From: Euglena gracilis
Taxonomy: Eukaryota > Euglenida > Euglenophyceae > Euglenales
Reading direction: 5' to 3'
Assembly: GCA_039621445.1 (NCBI GenBank)
Contig: CP154956.1
Coordinates: 12,151,443 to 12,215,442 of the forward strand
DNA: 64,000 bases
This document shows, piece after piece, positions 21,583 to 31,429 of this stretch (positions are counted from its first letter, which is position 1; the number at the start of each line of letters is the position of its first letter). The notes beneath the pieces were generated by a model. The model ran no database searches. It was not told the DNA's origin and saw only the letters and a list, made by a program, of their open reading frames with translations. Both the position numbers and the translations under genes were made by a program.

Positions 21583-22066
21583 TGTGAGTCAGGGGTGCTG
21601 AGTGCCCAAAACAACTTAACCTAACTGCCCAGCCTGATGACTCTGCAGCTAGGATTAGGCAAATCTTATTAGGAATTATTAGCATTGCTGACCCTATCTG
21701 TTTGCACAGGGCTCTGTCTCTGTCACTGTTTTTGTCTGTTTGAAGTTCAAGAATTGAATTATCTTGGTGGCAATTATCATTCTTACCTGGACAGTACGTG
21801 GTGAATTACATTGGTGCTGGTTTTGGAATTGCTGAATTGCTTGTATTGTGCTGTTGGTCTTGTGGATTTTTTATCAAAGGAAAGGTGTGAGCCACCCAAC
21901 TCACCTGTTTTCACCAAAAAGACCCACCAAAACAAAAGAAAATGCAATTTTTAAAACAAGCCGCGAGGGGAATTGAAAACACCCTGGGCAGGGTAAAAGA
22001 TCCTACGCAACGGGGTGCCGGCCCCGAGGGACTGGAAACTCCAGGGCGGGCACCACGGTTACAACA
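21583..22066 (+). repeat. terminal module of the methyltransferase element, copy 2 (solo)
   Basis: Near-identical to 13046-13529, including the start of the gag ORF (ATG at 21942). It breaks off at 22066 into a different element. Together with 29229-29706 it forms ~480-bp inverted ends around an 8.1-kb segment. Confidence 0.8.
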
Positions 22067-23760
22067 ACGGTTGTGGTACCCATGGGCAAATTTCCAGGTT
22101 GTGGGTTATCCAACAACGCGGAAATTCGCTCATCCAACCTGGTAATCTCACTTTGCGTGGATCGGGCATTCCGATTCACCGATTCTTCAAGCCGTAATAG
22201 GCTGTTGCAGAAATCTTGCAAGGTTTCCTGATTGTTAGTGAGCATTTTGTCATAAAATGCCTTGAAATCAGGGTTCTCGGTAATCCGAGAACTGGAACCT
22301 GCAGGTAGAGACTGCATTTCCGTTACTTTGGTAGACACCGATGCATACCGGGTCTGGAGTTCTCCAATAGCAGTCTGAATACCGCTAATGTCCGGAACTC
22401 GGTGGGAAAGTGCGGAATAGCTTTGTTGCAAACCTGCAATGGCCGAGTTAATCCCGCCAATGTCGGATTGCAACTGCAACTGCAGGGAATCCTGCCGTTG
22501 TGCGATTTCCGCGACTTTCGCGCTCAGATTGGATAATCCAACCCGATTCGCGTCACAATAGCAGGTTTTCTGCTCCAAACGGGAAAGTCGCTCCTCCAAC
22601 TGCCGCACATACGTGTGGGGAGCAAAATTCTCGTTGGCTTGTGACTGGAATTGCCGAAACTTTTCCGTTTCATCGCACAACTGCATAATGCGGTGTTGCG
22701 ATTCATGGAAAGTTGCGGACAATGTGGTGAAATGGTCCATAGACACAAATCCACCACTGCTGGATGTTGCAGACGAGGAATCTCGTGCATGCAACTGTTG
22801 TTGCAAATGCAACAACGCGGATGAACAGGACTCCATTTGTCCCGATAACCGTTGTAGTGAGTCATGCAAGTGCAGAAACTTGGAGTCATTCCGCGTTTCC
22901 GCTTCATGCATGCATTCACTAATTTGCCGGAAGTTTTGCGGGAGCTGTTGGCATATTCTGTCAAAGGTTTCCCGAAAGTTTGCAAGGTCAATACCCGCAC
23001 TTTCGAAATTCCTCTGGCAATATCTGCCAACTTCCTGCAAGTAATTCCAGCAGTGTTCCAGCTTGGTGAAGACATGTTTCTGGTTGTCCTCATCAAACTG
23101 AAGCACTTTGTTCAATGCGGTTGCACACTCTGCAACGCATTGTTGCACATGGTTGAACTGCCTCACAAGGGGGTGATCCCCTGGAAGCCGAGCAAAAATA
23201 TCCTGCACATCCTCAGCAGTGAGGAGCTCACCAGTGCCCTTCCCATAGTCATCCATGGGTTGGGATGTACCGGAGAATTCCGGCACCACGAGGCGAGTCT
23301 CCGGTTGCCAAGGTAGTGCGGGATAGCACCCGATATCGGGTGGTGGCAAAGCTCTGTAAGGGCTTGCCGGTGGAAGAGCCGGTGGGGGTTGAAAGAAACA
23401 CGGGGTTTCTAGCCCACCACCACCAGAGAAGCCCGGTGGCGGAATCACCACGGGTCTCTCCGGTGTGTGCAGCTGCACCATTGCCGCAGACAGAGGCGAA
23501 TACCCCCGTTGTGGCAAGGTGAGTGCGGAAGAGGCCGCATTAGCCTCTGAAGCCAATGATGTGGAGGGCTCATCGCCGACCACTGTCAATGATGACAAGT
23601 GTTGCAATTGTGACAATTGAACCAATTGTGCCTCATCGGCGTGGGAACTGGAAGCACTTTCACATAAAAGCTTCCAATCCCCATTTTCTTGGTCAATGTC
23701 TTGCAATGATGCCTGTAATAAGGCATAATTGAATTGATGGTTGGGGCCTGTGCTTTGCAT
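22067..23760 (-). pseudogene. coiled-coil gag-like protein of another element, 3' truncated
   Basis: The ATG at 23758-23760 opens about 565 codons before the junction at 22066. The N-terminal ~200 residues are Ser/Leu- and Pro-rich; then helical, Gln-rich coiled coils occupy most of the rest (FDRICQQLPQNFRQISECMH, YVRQLEERLSRLEQKTCYCD). No zinc knuckle or enzyme domain is left. Size, coiled coils and context suggest gag of a third element family, cut by insertion of the terminal module. No close relative is recognised. Confidence 0.55.
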
Positions 23761-24111
23761 CTTTCTGATGACAAAAACAGCAAAAACCCACAAAACTAAG
23801 CAGTTGTGCTGGCACCAGAGGGGCTGTAACGGGTAATACCGTACAGAACCTTCCGGAGCCTGCTCGTCTGCTTAGACGTTGCCTAGAAGCCGGGAGCTGA
23901 CGCTGCGACCGTGTAATAACGGTGCAGGGGCTCTCCGCTGCCAGTCAGCGTAGGATCGAACCAATCTGCTACCAAGTGTAATACTTGATAGCGTTTCTTT
24001 CTGTATGGGCTGTATGTGTAGGATCGTGACCTAATCTGCTACCAAGTGTAAAACCTGGTAGCCTTTCTGTTTGTGAAGTGAGTATAGGATCGTAACCAAA
24101 TCTGCTACCAA
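23761..24111. repeat. upstream region with hairpins and a three-copy ~67-bp repeat
   Basis: At 23951, 24019 and 24084 the unit TAGGATCG...CTGCTACCAAGTGTA is repeated (periods about 68 and 65). Each contains an inverted CTACCAAG/CTTGGTAG-like pair, best in the middle copy. Two further dyads, ACGG-GTAATA-CCGT (23829-23842) and ACCGT-GTAATA-ACGGT (23908-23923), share a loop. It lies directly upstream of the ATG of the minus-strand gag-like ORF, so it may be that element's leader or promoter. Confidence 0.55.
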
Positions 24112-24411
24112 GTGTACGTCTGATTCCCAATTCCCAATTCCCAAAAGCCTTCGCTTTCGCCTTGGCGCACCTACTTGGGAACTGAAAATCAGAGTAACAG
24201 TAAAAACCCTTTTCCCACTTCCCAAGAAGCAAAGCACGGAGCAATGCAGGGAGGACGGACTGGATAACCAAGTCCAGTCCGGAGAAAAGGAAAGACAAAC
24301 AGAATACCACCTGTGGAGAGAGAAGGGGCACCCATTAGGTAATCCTAATAGGATCTGCTTCCATCCTAACTTCCTCAACGGAAGGGGACAGAAGCATACG
24401 CCTGGTACACA
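24112..24411. repeat. 300-bp dispersed repeat, copy 2
   Basis: Matches 1330-1629 almost base for base. Here it joins the 67-bp repeats on the left and an N-terminal gag fragment on the right. Confidence 0.85.
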
Positions 24412-26205
24412 CCCCATCCCCGTCTGCCAGGTATGGGGTTCTGGGGTCCCCGTCCCGTGTTGTCCTGTGGGTTGGCCCCTCAAAGCTGCCGGGGGCTGGT
24501 TCTGGGGTCCCGATCCCCGTTGGCCCGTGGCCCTGTCTGCCCCCTGGGGGGGCTGTTCTGTTCGTTGGGCTGTCGTGGCTGCCCCTGGCTGTCCAGCTTG
24601 GGTCCTCGAGGGAGGCCCACTGGCCAGGGGGCTGGCCCCTGTCTCCGGCCCGAAGGCCCCTGTGCAGGCTGGGCGAGAGGAAATACAAAGGTTTTCAAAA
24701 AGTTTGGGTATTTCAGCCATGCTAGGGCTGGGGGTTGTAATTTGCTGGGTGTTTTGCCTTTCCAGTTTTTCGGTCAGGTTTTCAGTCGTTTTTGTCACTG
24801 TACTGAGTTTTCTGTCCAGGGTCACCAGCTGTTCTGTCAACCGTTTCTGCTGTGTTCGCAGTTCCGTGGTCAGAGAATGTAAATGCTGCCAAATGCCGTT
24901 GTCATGTGTTTCCCATTCTGCAGTTTTTGATGTGAGACCAGCCAGTTTTGCTTCCAGTTGACCGACCCTGGTTGTCATTGAGCCAATGGCAGATGTCATT
25001 TCCAGCCATTTGGCATGTTCAGATGTGTCTTGTGTTCCTGTTTTAATGGTCCCTTTTTGTAGTTCACCCAGCAGTTTTTGAGTCGTTTGGGCTGTTTTGT
25101 CCACCCTGTGACCCAGGTTGCCGACCTCCAGGTTCAGGAGTTCAGTGCGTTGTTTGTGTTTTTCTTCGTTGGAGGTCAGAGTTTCCACCTGTCGTTTCAG
25201 TCTGCTGATTTCCTCGTTCAGCTGTGTAATCTGCTGCTGCTGATCTGGGATTTTCTGCAGTTCGACCAGTTTTTTGTGCAGGTAATCACAGTTTTGTATG
25301 GTTGTTGTCGTTTTTGTTTCCTGCTGCTGAACCCGTCCTGCCAGATTTCCGATTTCACTGCCCATGTCCTTCTGAATTCTTTCCACCACACTGCTGATTT
25401 CGCCTCTGAGGTTTTCAACTTTTCTGGACACTGTTGCCACAGTTTCGTCCACTTTGATGTTCACCGTTTGGACTCCGCCTGTGATTCCTGCGACCCGTTC
25501 TTCTGCCACAGCCAATCTCTGTTGCAGTTCTGCAGTTGTTTTTTTCGTTTTCTCGCTGTCGGTGTAGTAAACCAACCAGATGTTCACCCTGGTTCTGTGC
25601 GTTTCCACCTGCCATCTGCAGAAAACTGTGAAATTCCCTGAGTTTTTCACCCAGTGAGCCAGACATTTCCCTGATTTCTGTGATCTGCTGTGACATTCCG
25701 TTGAAATGTTCCTGGTACAGTCTGTTCTGGTTCACTGTCACCAGTTCCATGTTTGCTTGGGTTGTTGCCAGGACTGTCGTCAGTTCTTCGTGTCTGCCGT
25801 TTATTTCTGTCATGAGTGCTTCACCCTGTCTGTTCAATGTGGCGTGCAGTTCGCTGACCCACTCCGTCGTTGTGTGTTGCAGCTGCTGCAGTGTTTCTGC
25901 CGTTTGCTGGTTCGTCTGTTCAGTTTTGCGTCTGAACTGTTGAAATTCCTGGGTTAGCTGTCCAGTTTCGTACGCAAAGTTCGACCACCAGTCCCAGTCA
26001 GTGTTCTGGTTCTGTGGTTCCGGCTGTGGAATCTCGTACGAGCTGTACGATGGTTCCTGGTACGAAGTTTCAGTTTCACGCTGGAGGCGGTCTGGTTGTT
26101 CCGGGCTCTGTCGTACCGCCACCAGTGCAAAACTCTGGGTTCCTGGTTGCTGTGCTGCTGCGGTTTGCCAGTTTTGGTTGTTCTGAGTGTCCTGTTCTGG
26201 CAGTT
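24412..26205 (-). pseudogene. inverted copy of the gag-like polyprotein, N-terminal and coiled-coil part
   Basis: On the minus strand this matches about 14075-15860 of the plus-strand copy. It keeps CAA and CAG at the two places where that copy has TAA and TAG, but it has its own frameshift (one extra A in the run near 25545), so the two copies carry independent lesions. It stops at the same linker where the 300-bp repeat is inserted. Confidence 0.8.
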
Positions 26206-28683
26206 CCAAAGTCAGGGGACCCGTTGGTTTCATGATTGTCGTGGTTTAATGGTAAGAAGAACATGCAGCGGGAATGTTTGTTGCAAGAAATGAGCACATT
26301 TAGATGGGTGCATTCGACCATTTCGGGGGACGTTTACCAGGTCAGCCCAGGTTACCGTGTAAAAATGGACCAAATTGGGCCTTACTCCGAGTAACCGAAT
26401 GGGTGTTCCGGGAGGCCTCAAACTCAGGGCACCCGTTGGTTTCATGATTGTCGTGGTTTAATGGTAAGAAAAACATGCAGCGGGAATGTTGGTTGCAAGA
26501 AATGAGCACATTTAGATGGGTGCATTCGACCATTTTGGGGGACATTTACCAGGTAAGCCCAGGTTACCGTGTAAAAATGGACCAAATTAAGAATTTCTCC
26601 GAGTAACCGAATGGGTGTTCCAGGAGGCCTCCAAAGTCAGTGTACCCGTTGGTTTCATGATTGTCGTGGTTTAATGGTAAGAAAAACATGCAGCGGGAAT
26701 GTTGGTTGCAAGAAATGAGCACATTTAGATGGGTGCATTCGACCATTTCGGGGGACGTTTACCAGGTCAGCCCAGGTTACCGTGTAAAAATGGACCAAAT
26801 TGGGCCTTAATCCGAGTAACCAAATGGGTGTTCCAGGAGACCTCCAAAGTCAGGGGACCCGTTGGTTTCATGATTGTCGTGGTTTACTGGTAAGAACAAC
26901 ATGCAGCGGGAATGTTGGTTGCAAGAAATGAGCACATTTAGATGGGTGCATTCGACCATTTCGGGGGACATTTACCAGGTCAGCCCAGGTTACCGTGTAA
27001 AAATGGACCAAATTAAGCCTTACTCCGAGTAACCGAATGGGTGTTCCAGGAGGCCTCCAAAGTCAGGGGACCCGTTGGTTTCATGATTGTCGTGGTTTAA
27101 TGGTAAGAAAAACATGCAGCGGGAATGTTGGTTGCAAGGAATGAGCACATTTAGACGGGTGCATTCGACTATTTCGGGGGACGTTTACCAGGTCAGCCCA
27201 GGTTACCATGTAAAAATGGACAAATTGGGCCTTACTCCGAGTAACTGAATGGGTGTTCCAGGAGGCCTCCAAAGTCAGGGGACGCGTTGGTTTCATGATT
27301 GTCGTGGTTTAATGGTAAGAAAAACATGCAGCGGGAATGTTGGTTGCAAGGAATGAGCACATTTAGATGGGTGCATTCGACCATTTCGGGGGACATTTAC
27401 CAGGTCAGCCCAGGTTACCGTGTAAAAATGGACCAAATTAAGCCTTACTCCGAGTAACCGAATGGGTGTTCCAGGAGGCCTCCAAAGTCAGGGGACCCGT
27501 TGGTTTCATGATTGTCGTGGTTTAATGGTAAGAAAAACATGCAGCGGGAATGTTGGTTGCAAGAAATGAGCACATTTAGATGGGTGCATTCGACTATTTC
27601 GGGGGACGTTTACCAGGTCAGCCCAGGTTACCATGTAAAAATGGACAAATTGGGCCTTACTCCGAGTAACTGAATGGGTGTTCCAGGAGGCCTCCAAAGT
27701 CAGGGGACGCGTTGGTTTCATGATTGTCGTGGTTTAATGGTAAGAAAAACATGCAGCGGGAATGTTGGTTGCAAGAAATGAGCACATTTAGATGGGTGCA
27801 TTCGACTATTTCGGGGGACGTTTACCAGGTCAGCCCAGGTTACCATGTAAAAATGGACAAATTGGGCCTTACTCCGAGTAACCGAATGGGTGTTCCAGGA
27901 GGCCTCCAAAGTCAGGGGACCCGTTGGTTTCATGATTGTCGTGGTTTAATGGTAACAAAAGCATGAAGCGGGAATGTTGGTTGCAACAAATGAGCACATT
28001 TAGATGGGTGCATTGGACCATTTCGGGGGACGTTTACCAGGTCAGCCCAGGTTACCGTGTAAAAATGGACCAAATTGGGCCTTACTCCGAGTAACCGAAT
28101 GGGTGTTCCGGGAGGCCTCCAAAGTCAGGGGACCCGTTGGTTTCATGATTGTCGTGGTTTAATGGTAAAAAAAACATGCAGCGGTAATGTTGGTTGCAAG
28201 AAATGAGCACATTTAGATGGGTGCATTCGACTATTTCGGGGGACATTTACCAGGTCAGCCCAGGTTACCGTGTAAAAATGGACCAAATTGGGCCTTACTC
28301 CGAGTATCTGAATGGGTGTTACAGGAGGCCTCCAAAGTCAGGGGACCCGTTGGTTTCATGATTGTCGTGGTTCAATGGTAAGAAAAACATGCAGCGGGAA
28401 TGTTGGTTGCAAGAAATGAGCACATTTAGATGGGTGCATTCGACCATTCCGGTGGACGTTTACCAGGTCAACCCAGGTTACCGTGTAAAAATGGACCAAA
28501 TTGGGCCTTACTCCGAGTAACCGAATGGGTGTTCCAGGAGGCCTCCAAAGTCAGGGGACCCGTTGGTTTCATGATTGTCGTGGTTTAATGGTAAGAAAAA
28601 CATGCAGCGGGAATGTTGGTTGCAAGAAATGAGCACATTTAGATGGGTGCATTCGACTATTTCGGGGGACATTTACCAGGTCA
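26206..28683. repeat. satellite of ~212-bp units, about 11.7 copies
   Basis: The units start around CCAAAGTCAGGGGACCCG and contain TTGGTTTCATGATTGTCGTGG at roughly 26223, 26434, 26648, 26861, 27074, 27287, 27499, 27711, 27922, 28137, 28349 and 28561. They differ by a few substitutions and 1-base indels. The array sits inside the inverted gag copy, between codons that are adjacent in the plus-strand copy (around 14065). The unit length is not a multiple of three, so it breaks the ORF. Confidence 0.9.
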
Positions 28684-29228
28684 GTTTTGGAGCCAGTTTT
28701 GTGGTGCAAACACCTGTTCGTCAAAGTACGGTTCGTTGTTTTCGTCCAGTTCTGTGTAATCTGGTAATGGACCGGTTTGTTCAGTGTCGTCATGGTCCAT
28801 CTGCACCATGGCAATGACACGTGGGCTGTCATTGCACGTCTGTGGCATTGTAATGTCCGTGCCGTTTTGTTCTGGTTCAGTCCACCTGTTGCTGTCCAGT
28901 GATTGGTACATGGTGGCAACGCCATCTGCCGGCCCCACCACCCTAGCGATGGCGGTTAAGGCAGCTGGCATTTCCAGTGTTTGGTTCAGGGCCCATTTTT
29001 GATTCCCCTCCGACATGCGGCTACGAACAAGAAACTGAAAAACGACAAGAAACTGCAAAAACTGACGCTGACATGCCTGCTGCCTCAACTGCCATCGCTA
29101 GGATGGTGGAGCCGTCGGATGGCTGCCCAGCTCTGAACCAAACACTGGATGTGCCAGCTGCTTTAACCGCCATCGCTAGGGTGGTGGAGCAGGCGGATGG
29201 TTTCCCAGCAGTCTACCTCTGCGACCAT
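28684..29228 (-). pseudogene. inverted gag N-terminal fragment containing a micro-inversion
   Basis: 28684-28988 is the minus-strand match of the 26-residue repeat and acidic region (ATG-proximal part). 28989-29210 reads in the plus direction as the corresponding sequence of 13545-13765. From 29211 the minus-strand order resumes into the terminal module. About 220 bp has therefore flipped within the copy. Confidence 0.75.
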
Positions 29229-29706
29229 GTTGTAACCGTGATGCCCGCCCTGGAGTTTCAAGTTCCTCGGGGCCGGCACCCCGTTGCGTAGGATCTTTTA
29301 CCCTGCCCAGGGTGTTTTCAATTCCTCTCGCGGCCTGTTTAAAAAATTGCATTTTCTTTTGTTTTGGTGGGTCTTTTTGGTGAAAACAGGTGAGTTGGGT
29401 GGCTCACACCTTTCCTTTCATAAAAAATCCACAAGACCAACAGCACAATACAAGCAATTCAGCAATTCCAAAACCAGCACCAATGTAATTCACCACGTAC
29501 TGTCCAAGGTAAGAATGATAATTGCCACCAAGGTAATTCAATTCTTGAACTTCAAACAGACAAAAACAAGACAGAGCCCTGTGCAGGGACAATGGGGTCA
29601 GCTGATAATAATTCCTAATAAGATTTTCCTAATCCTAACTGCAGAGTCATCAGGTTGGGTTGGGTCAGGTTATGTTGATTTGGGTACTCAGCACCCCTGA
29701 CTCACA
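29229..29706 (-). repeat. terminal module of the methyltransferase element, copy 3 (inverted)
   Basis: Reverse complement of 13046-13529 with minor changes; the outer end is again TGTGAGTCAGGGG. No target duplication is evident between 21583 and 29706. Confidence 0.8.
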
Positions 29707-30693
29707 ATGTCTCCTCCCCTCTCTCGGGTCTTTTCTTCCCATGGAGGGGGGGTTCCTCCTTCCTCCTGTCTGGATTTTTCTCCAATGGTGTTGGGGGGGT
29801 CCGTTTCCCCTTTGGTGGGGTGTCGTTCCAGAATCATGGGGGGGGGGGTGTTTGGCACGCACTCAACAGCACAATGTGGATGCTTCTTGCCCCTGTCCAT
29901 TGTGCTTTTCTTTGTTTTTTTGCTGGTGTTCTTTCCTTTTATGTCGCCTTTCCTTCAACAAATGCAATAGCTCTTTGTCATCACTTTCTGACGAGGAGCA
30001 AGATGTGCAGCTGGATCTTGAAGGTGTTGTGGAGGTCGAGGCTCCTGAGCTTTCACTCCTTCTTTTCTCCCTCAAGGGTTGAGGGAGAAAGGGGTTGAGG
30101 GGTTTTGCTTCCCCGTGCTTCTGGATATGGAGGGGGGGTGCGTACTCACTCACTGGGTAGAGGACACAGCTGGTGGGATATTTGATGTCCCTGGTGTAGT
30201 GGCATTGTGCCCCACAGCCTGGTGCCCATCAGCATATGGTACTTCCACCAAGGTAGGTCCTAACCACTGTCCCAGTGGGTCACATAATACACAGGCTGGG
30301 GTGTCACATACATCTGGCCTTGTGCAGGCATCATCTGGCTCTGCCCTGTCAGTGATGCAACTTGTCCAGCTTGTCCAGCTCGTCCTGTGAGACTACTGTG
30401 ACTGTGAGACCTAGACCTGCAACCTGCTGTGGACGCTGCTGTTGTATACATCACAGTCTGGGGGTGGGGTACCCTACTTGCATCCGGTGGTGGGGCGAAC
30501 CGAGTCCACCGACCAGTGGCACAGCCTACTGGATTTGACGAACCCTACTTCAAAGTCGCGCGTTGAGTTCGTATGCGACGCTTCGAAATTAATCATTGCT
30601 CGAGGGGGTGGGTTGGATTCAGGGTGTTTTATTTTTTGCCATCCGTTTCACGAGATGTTCCACCAAGGTGAAAATTTTCGTTTTTTTCCCCAG
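29707..30693. other. no gene recognised; possible upstream part of the host gene
   Basis: Mixed sequence with short G runs. A plausible acceptor/donor pair brackets CCTGGTGCCCATCAGCATAT at about 30218-30252, and an open stretch (30560-30667, ending before GGTGAAA) could be upstream exons. The evidence is too weak to call. Confidence 0.3.
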
Positions 30694-30918
30694 TTTGTCA
30701 CCATGATGAACAAGGGCAGAATTCTCCTTGGGACAAACCCGGGAGATATTGCTTTGAACAGCAAAAGGTTCACCGTGGGAAAATTCGTTGCGTGGGCCTG
30801 CGGTGGTTGGGGCCTGAAGGACTGGATCTTCCCATCCTTGTTCATTGGTCGTGGAGATGGCCCGGATTTTGACCGCATTGTGAAGCATACGTTGCAGTCA
30901 AGTTCTGCAATTGAGAAG
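30694..30918 (+). CDS. exon 1 (first supported exon) of an unidentified host gene
   Basis: The 225-nt open exon follows a textbook acceptor (TTTTTTTCCCCAG) and precedes GAG-AAG|GTGAAT. It encodes 75 residues including MMNKGRILLGTNPGDIALNS and WACGGWGLKDWIFPSLFIG, rich in aromatic and Gly residues like a folded globular protein. It joins exon 2 in phase 0. I do not recognise the family, and the true start is upstream and unknown. A cis-spliced and probably SL-trans-spliced nuclear gene is expected in euglenids. Confidence 0.6.
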
Positions 30919-31000
30919 GTGAATTGGTTTGATTCACCTTTTGCGTGCTACACCGAGGTGTCCCAAATTGGCAAACGCAATTTTTATCTGTTTGTTTTAG

Positions 31001-31111
31001 TGGTTTGTTGAGCACTTCCCGGGGTTCTTTGACAGTCGATACCGTTTTGAAATGAGTGCGAAGACCATCTTGGCAAACAAGTACCCCAGTATGTGGCGTA
31101 CACCAGCCGCG
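31001..31111 (+). CDS. exon 2 of the unidentified host gene
   Basis: 111 nt between TTGTTTTAG| and |GTGAAA. It encodes 37 residues (WFVEHFPGFFDSRYRFEMSA then KTILANKYPSMWRTPAA). Both junctions are phase 0 and the flanking introns are 82 and 123 nt. Confidence 0.6.
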
Positions 31112-31234
31112 GTGAAAAAAGTTTTCATCCCCCACAGTCAAGGACTTCCCTGTGGTTGATATGCGTAGCTGGAGGAGCTCTCGCCTGGTTTGCAACCAAC
31201 TTATCGAATTTCTTCTTTTTCCCTTCTCGAACAG

Positions 31235-31429
31235 TTTGATTTGTTTGAGGTTCCACACCCTGAACACACGTTCGTTTTTGGAGGTCCAGTGCTCCTGAAC
31301 ACGGAGGCGAAGCGTGCCGAACGCTTGGAGCAGGAGTGGCACGGAAAAGATGGCACATTTGTGGATGTTCATCCTTTGAACGTTGCCACTGAGTCCCACA
31401 CTGAAGTTTCTGTTATTGGTGGAATTAAG
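31235..31429 (+). CDS. exon 3 of the unidentified host gene
   Basis: 195 nt between CTTCTCGAACAG| and ATTAAG|GTGTTC. It encodes 65 residues (FDLFEVPHPEHTFVFGGPVL ... SHTEVSVIGGIK), again phase 0 at both ends. Three successive exons that are all multiples of three with canonical GT-AG borders make a real gene likely. No domain is recognised. Confidence 0.6.

Noticed and set aside
13046-22066. Modules at 13046 and 21583 as the two LTRs of one element
   Set aside because: The repeated block includes the start codon and ~40 codons of the gag ORF and ends in another element, so the second copy is better read as a truncated element start.
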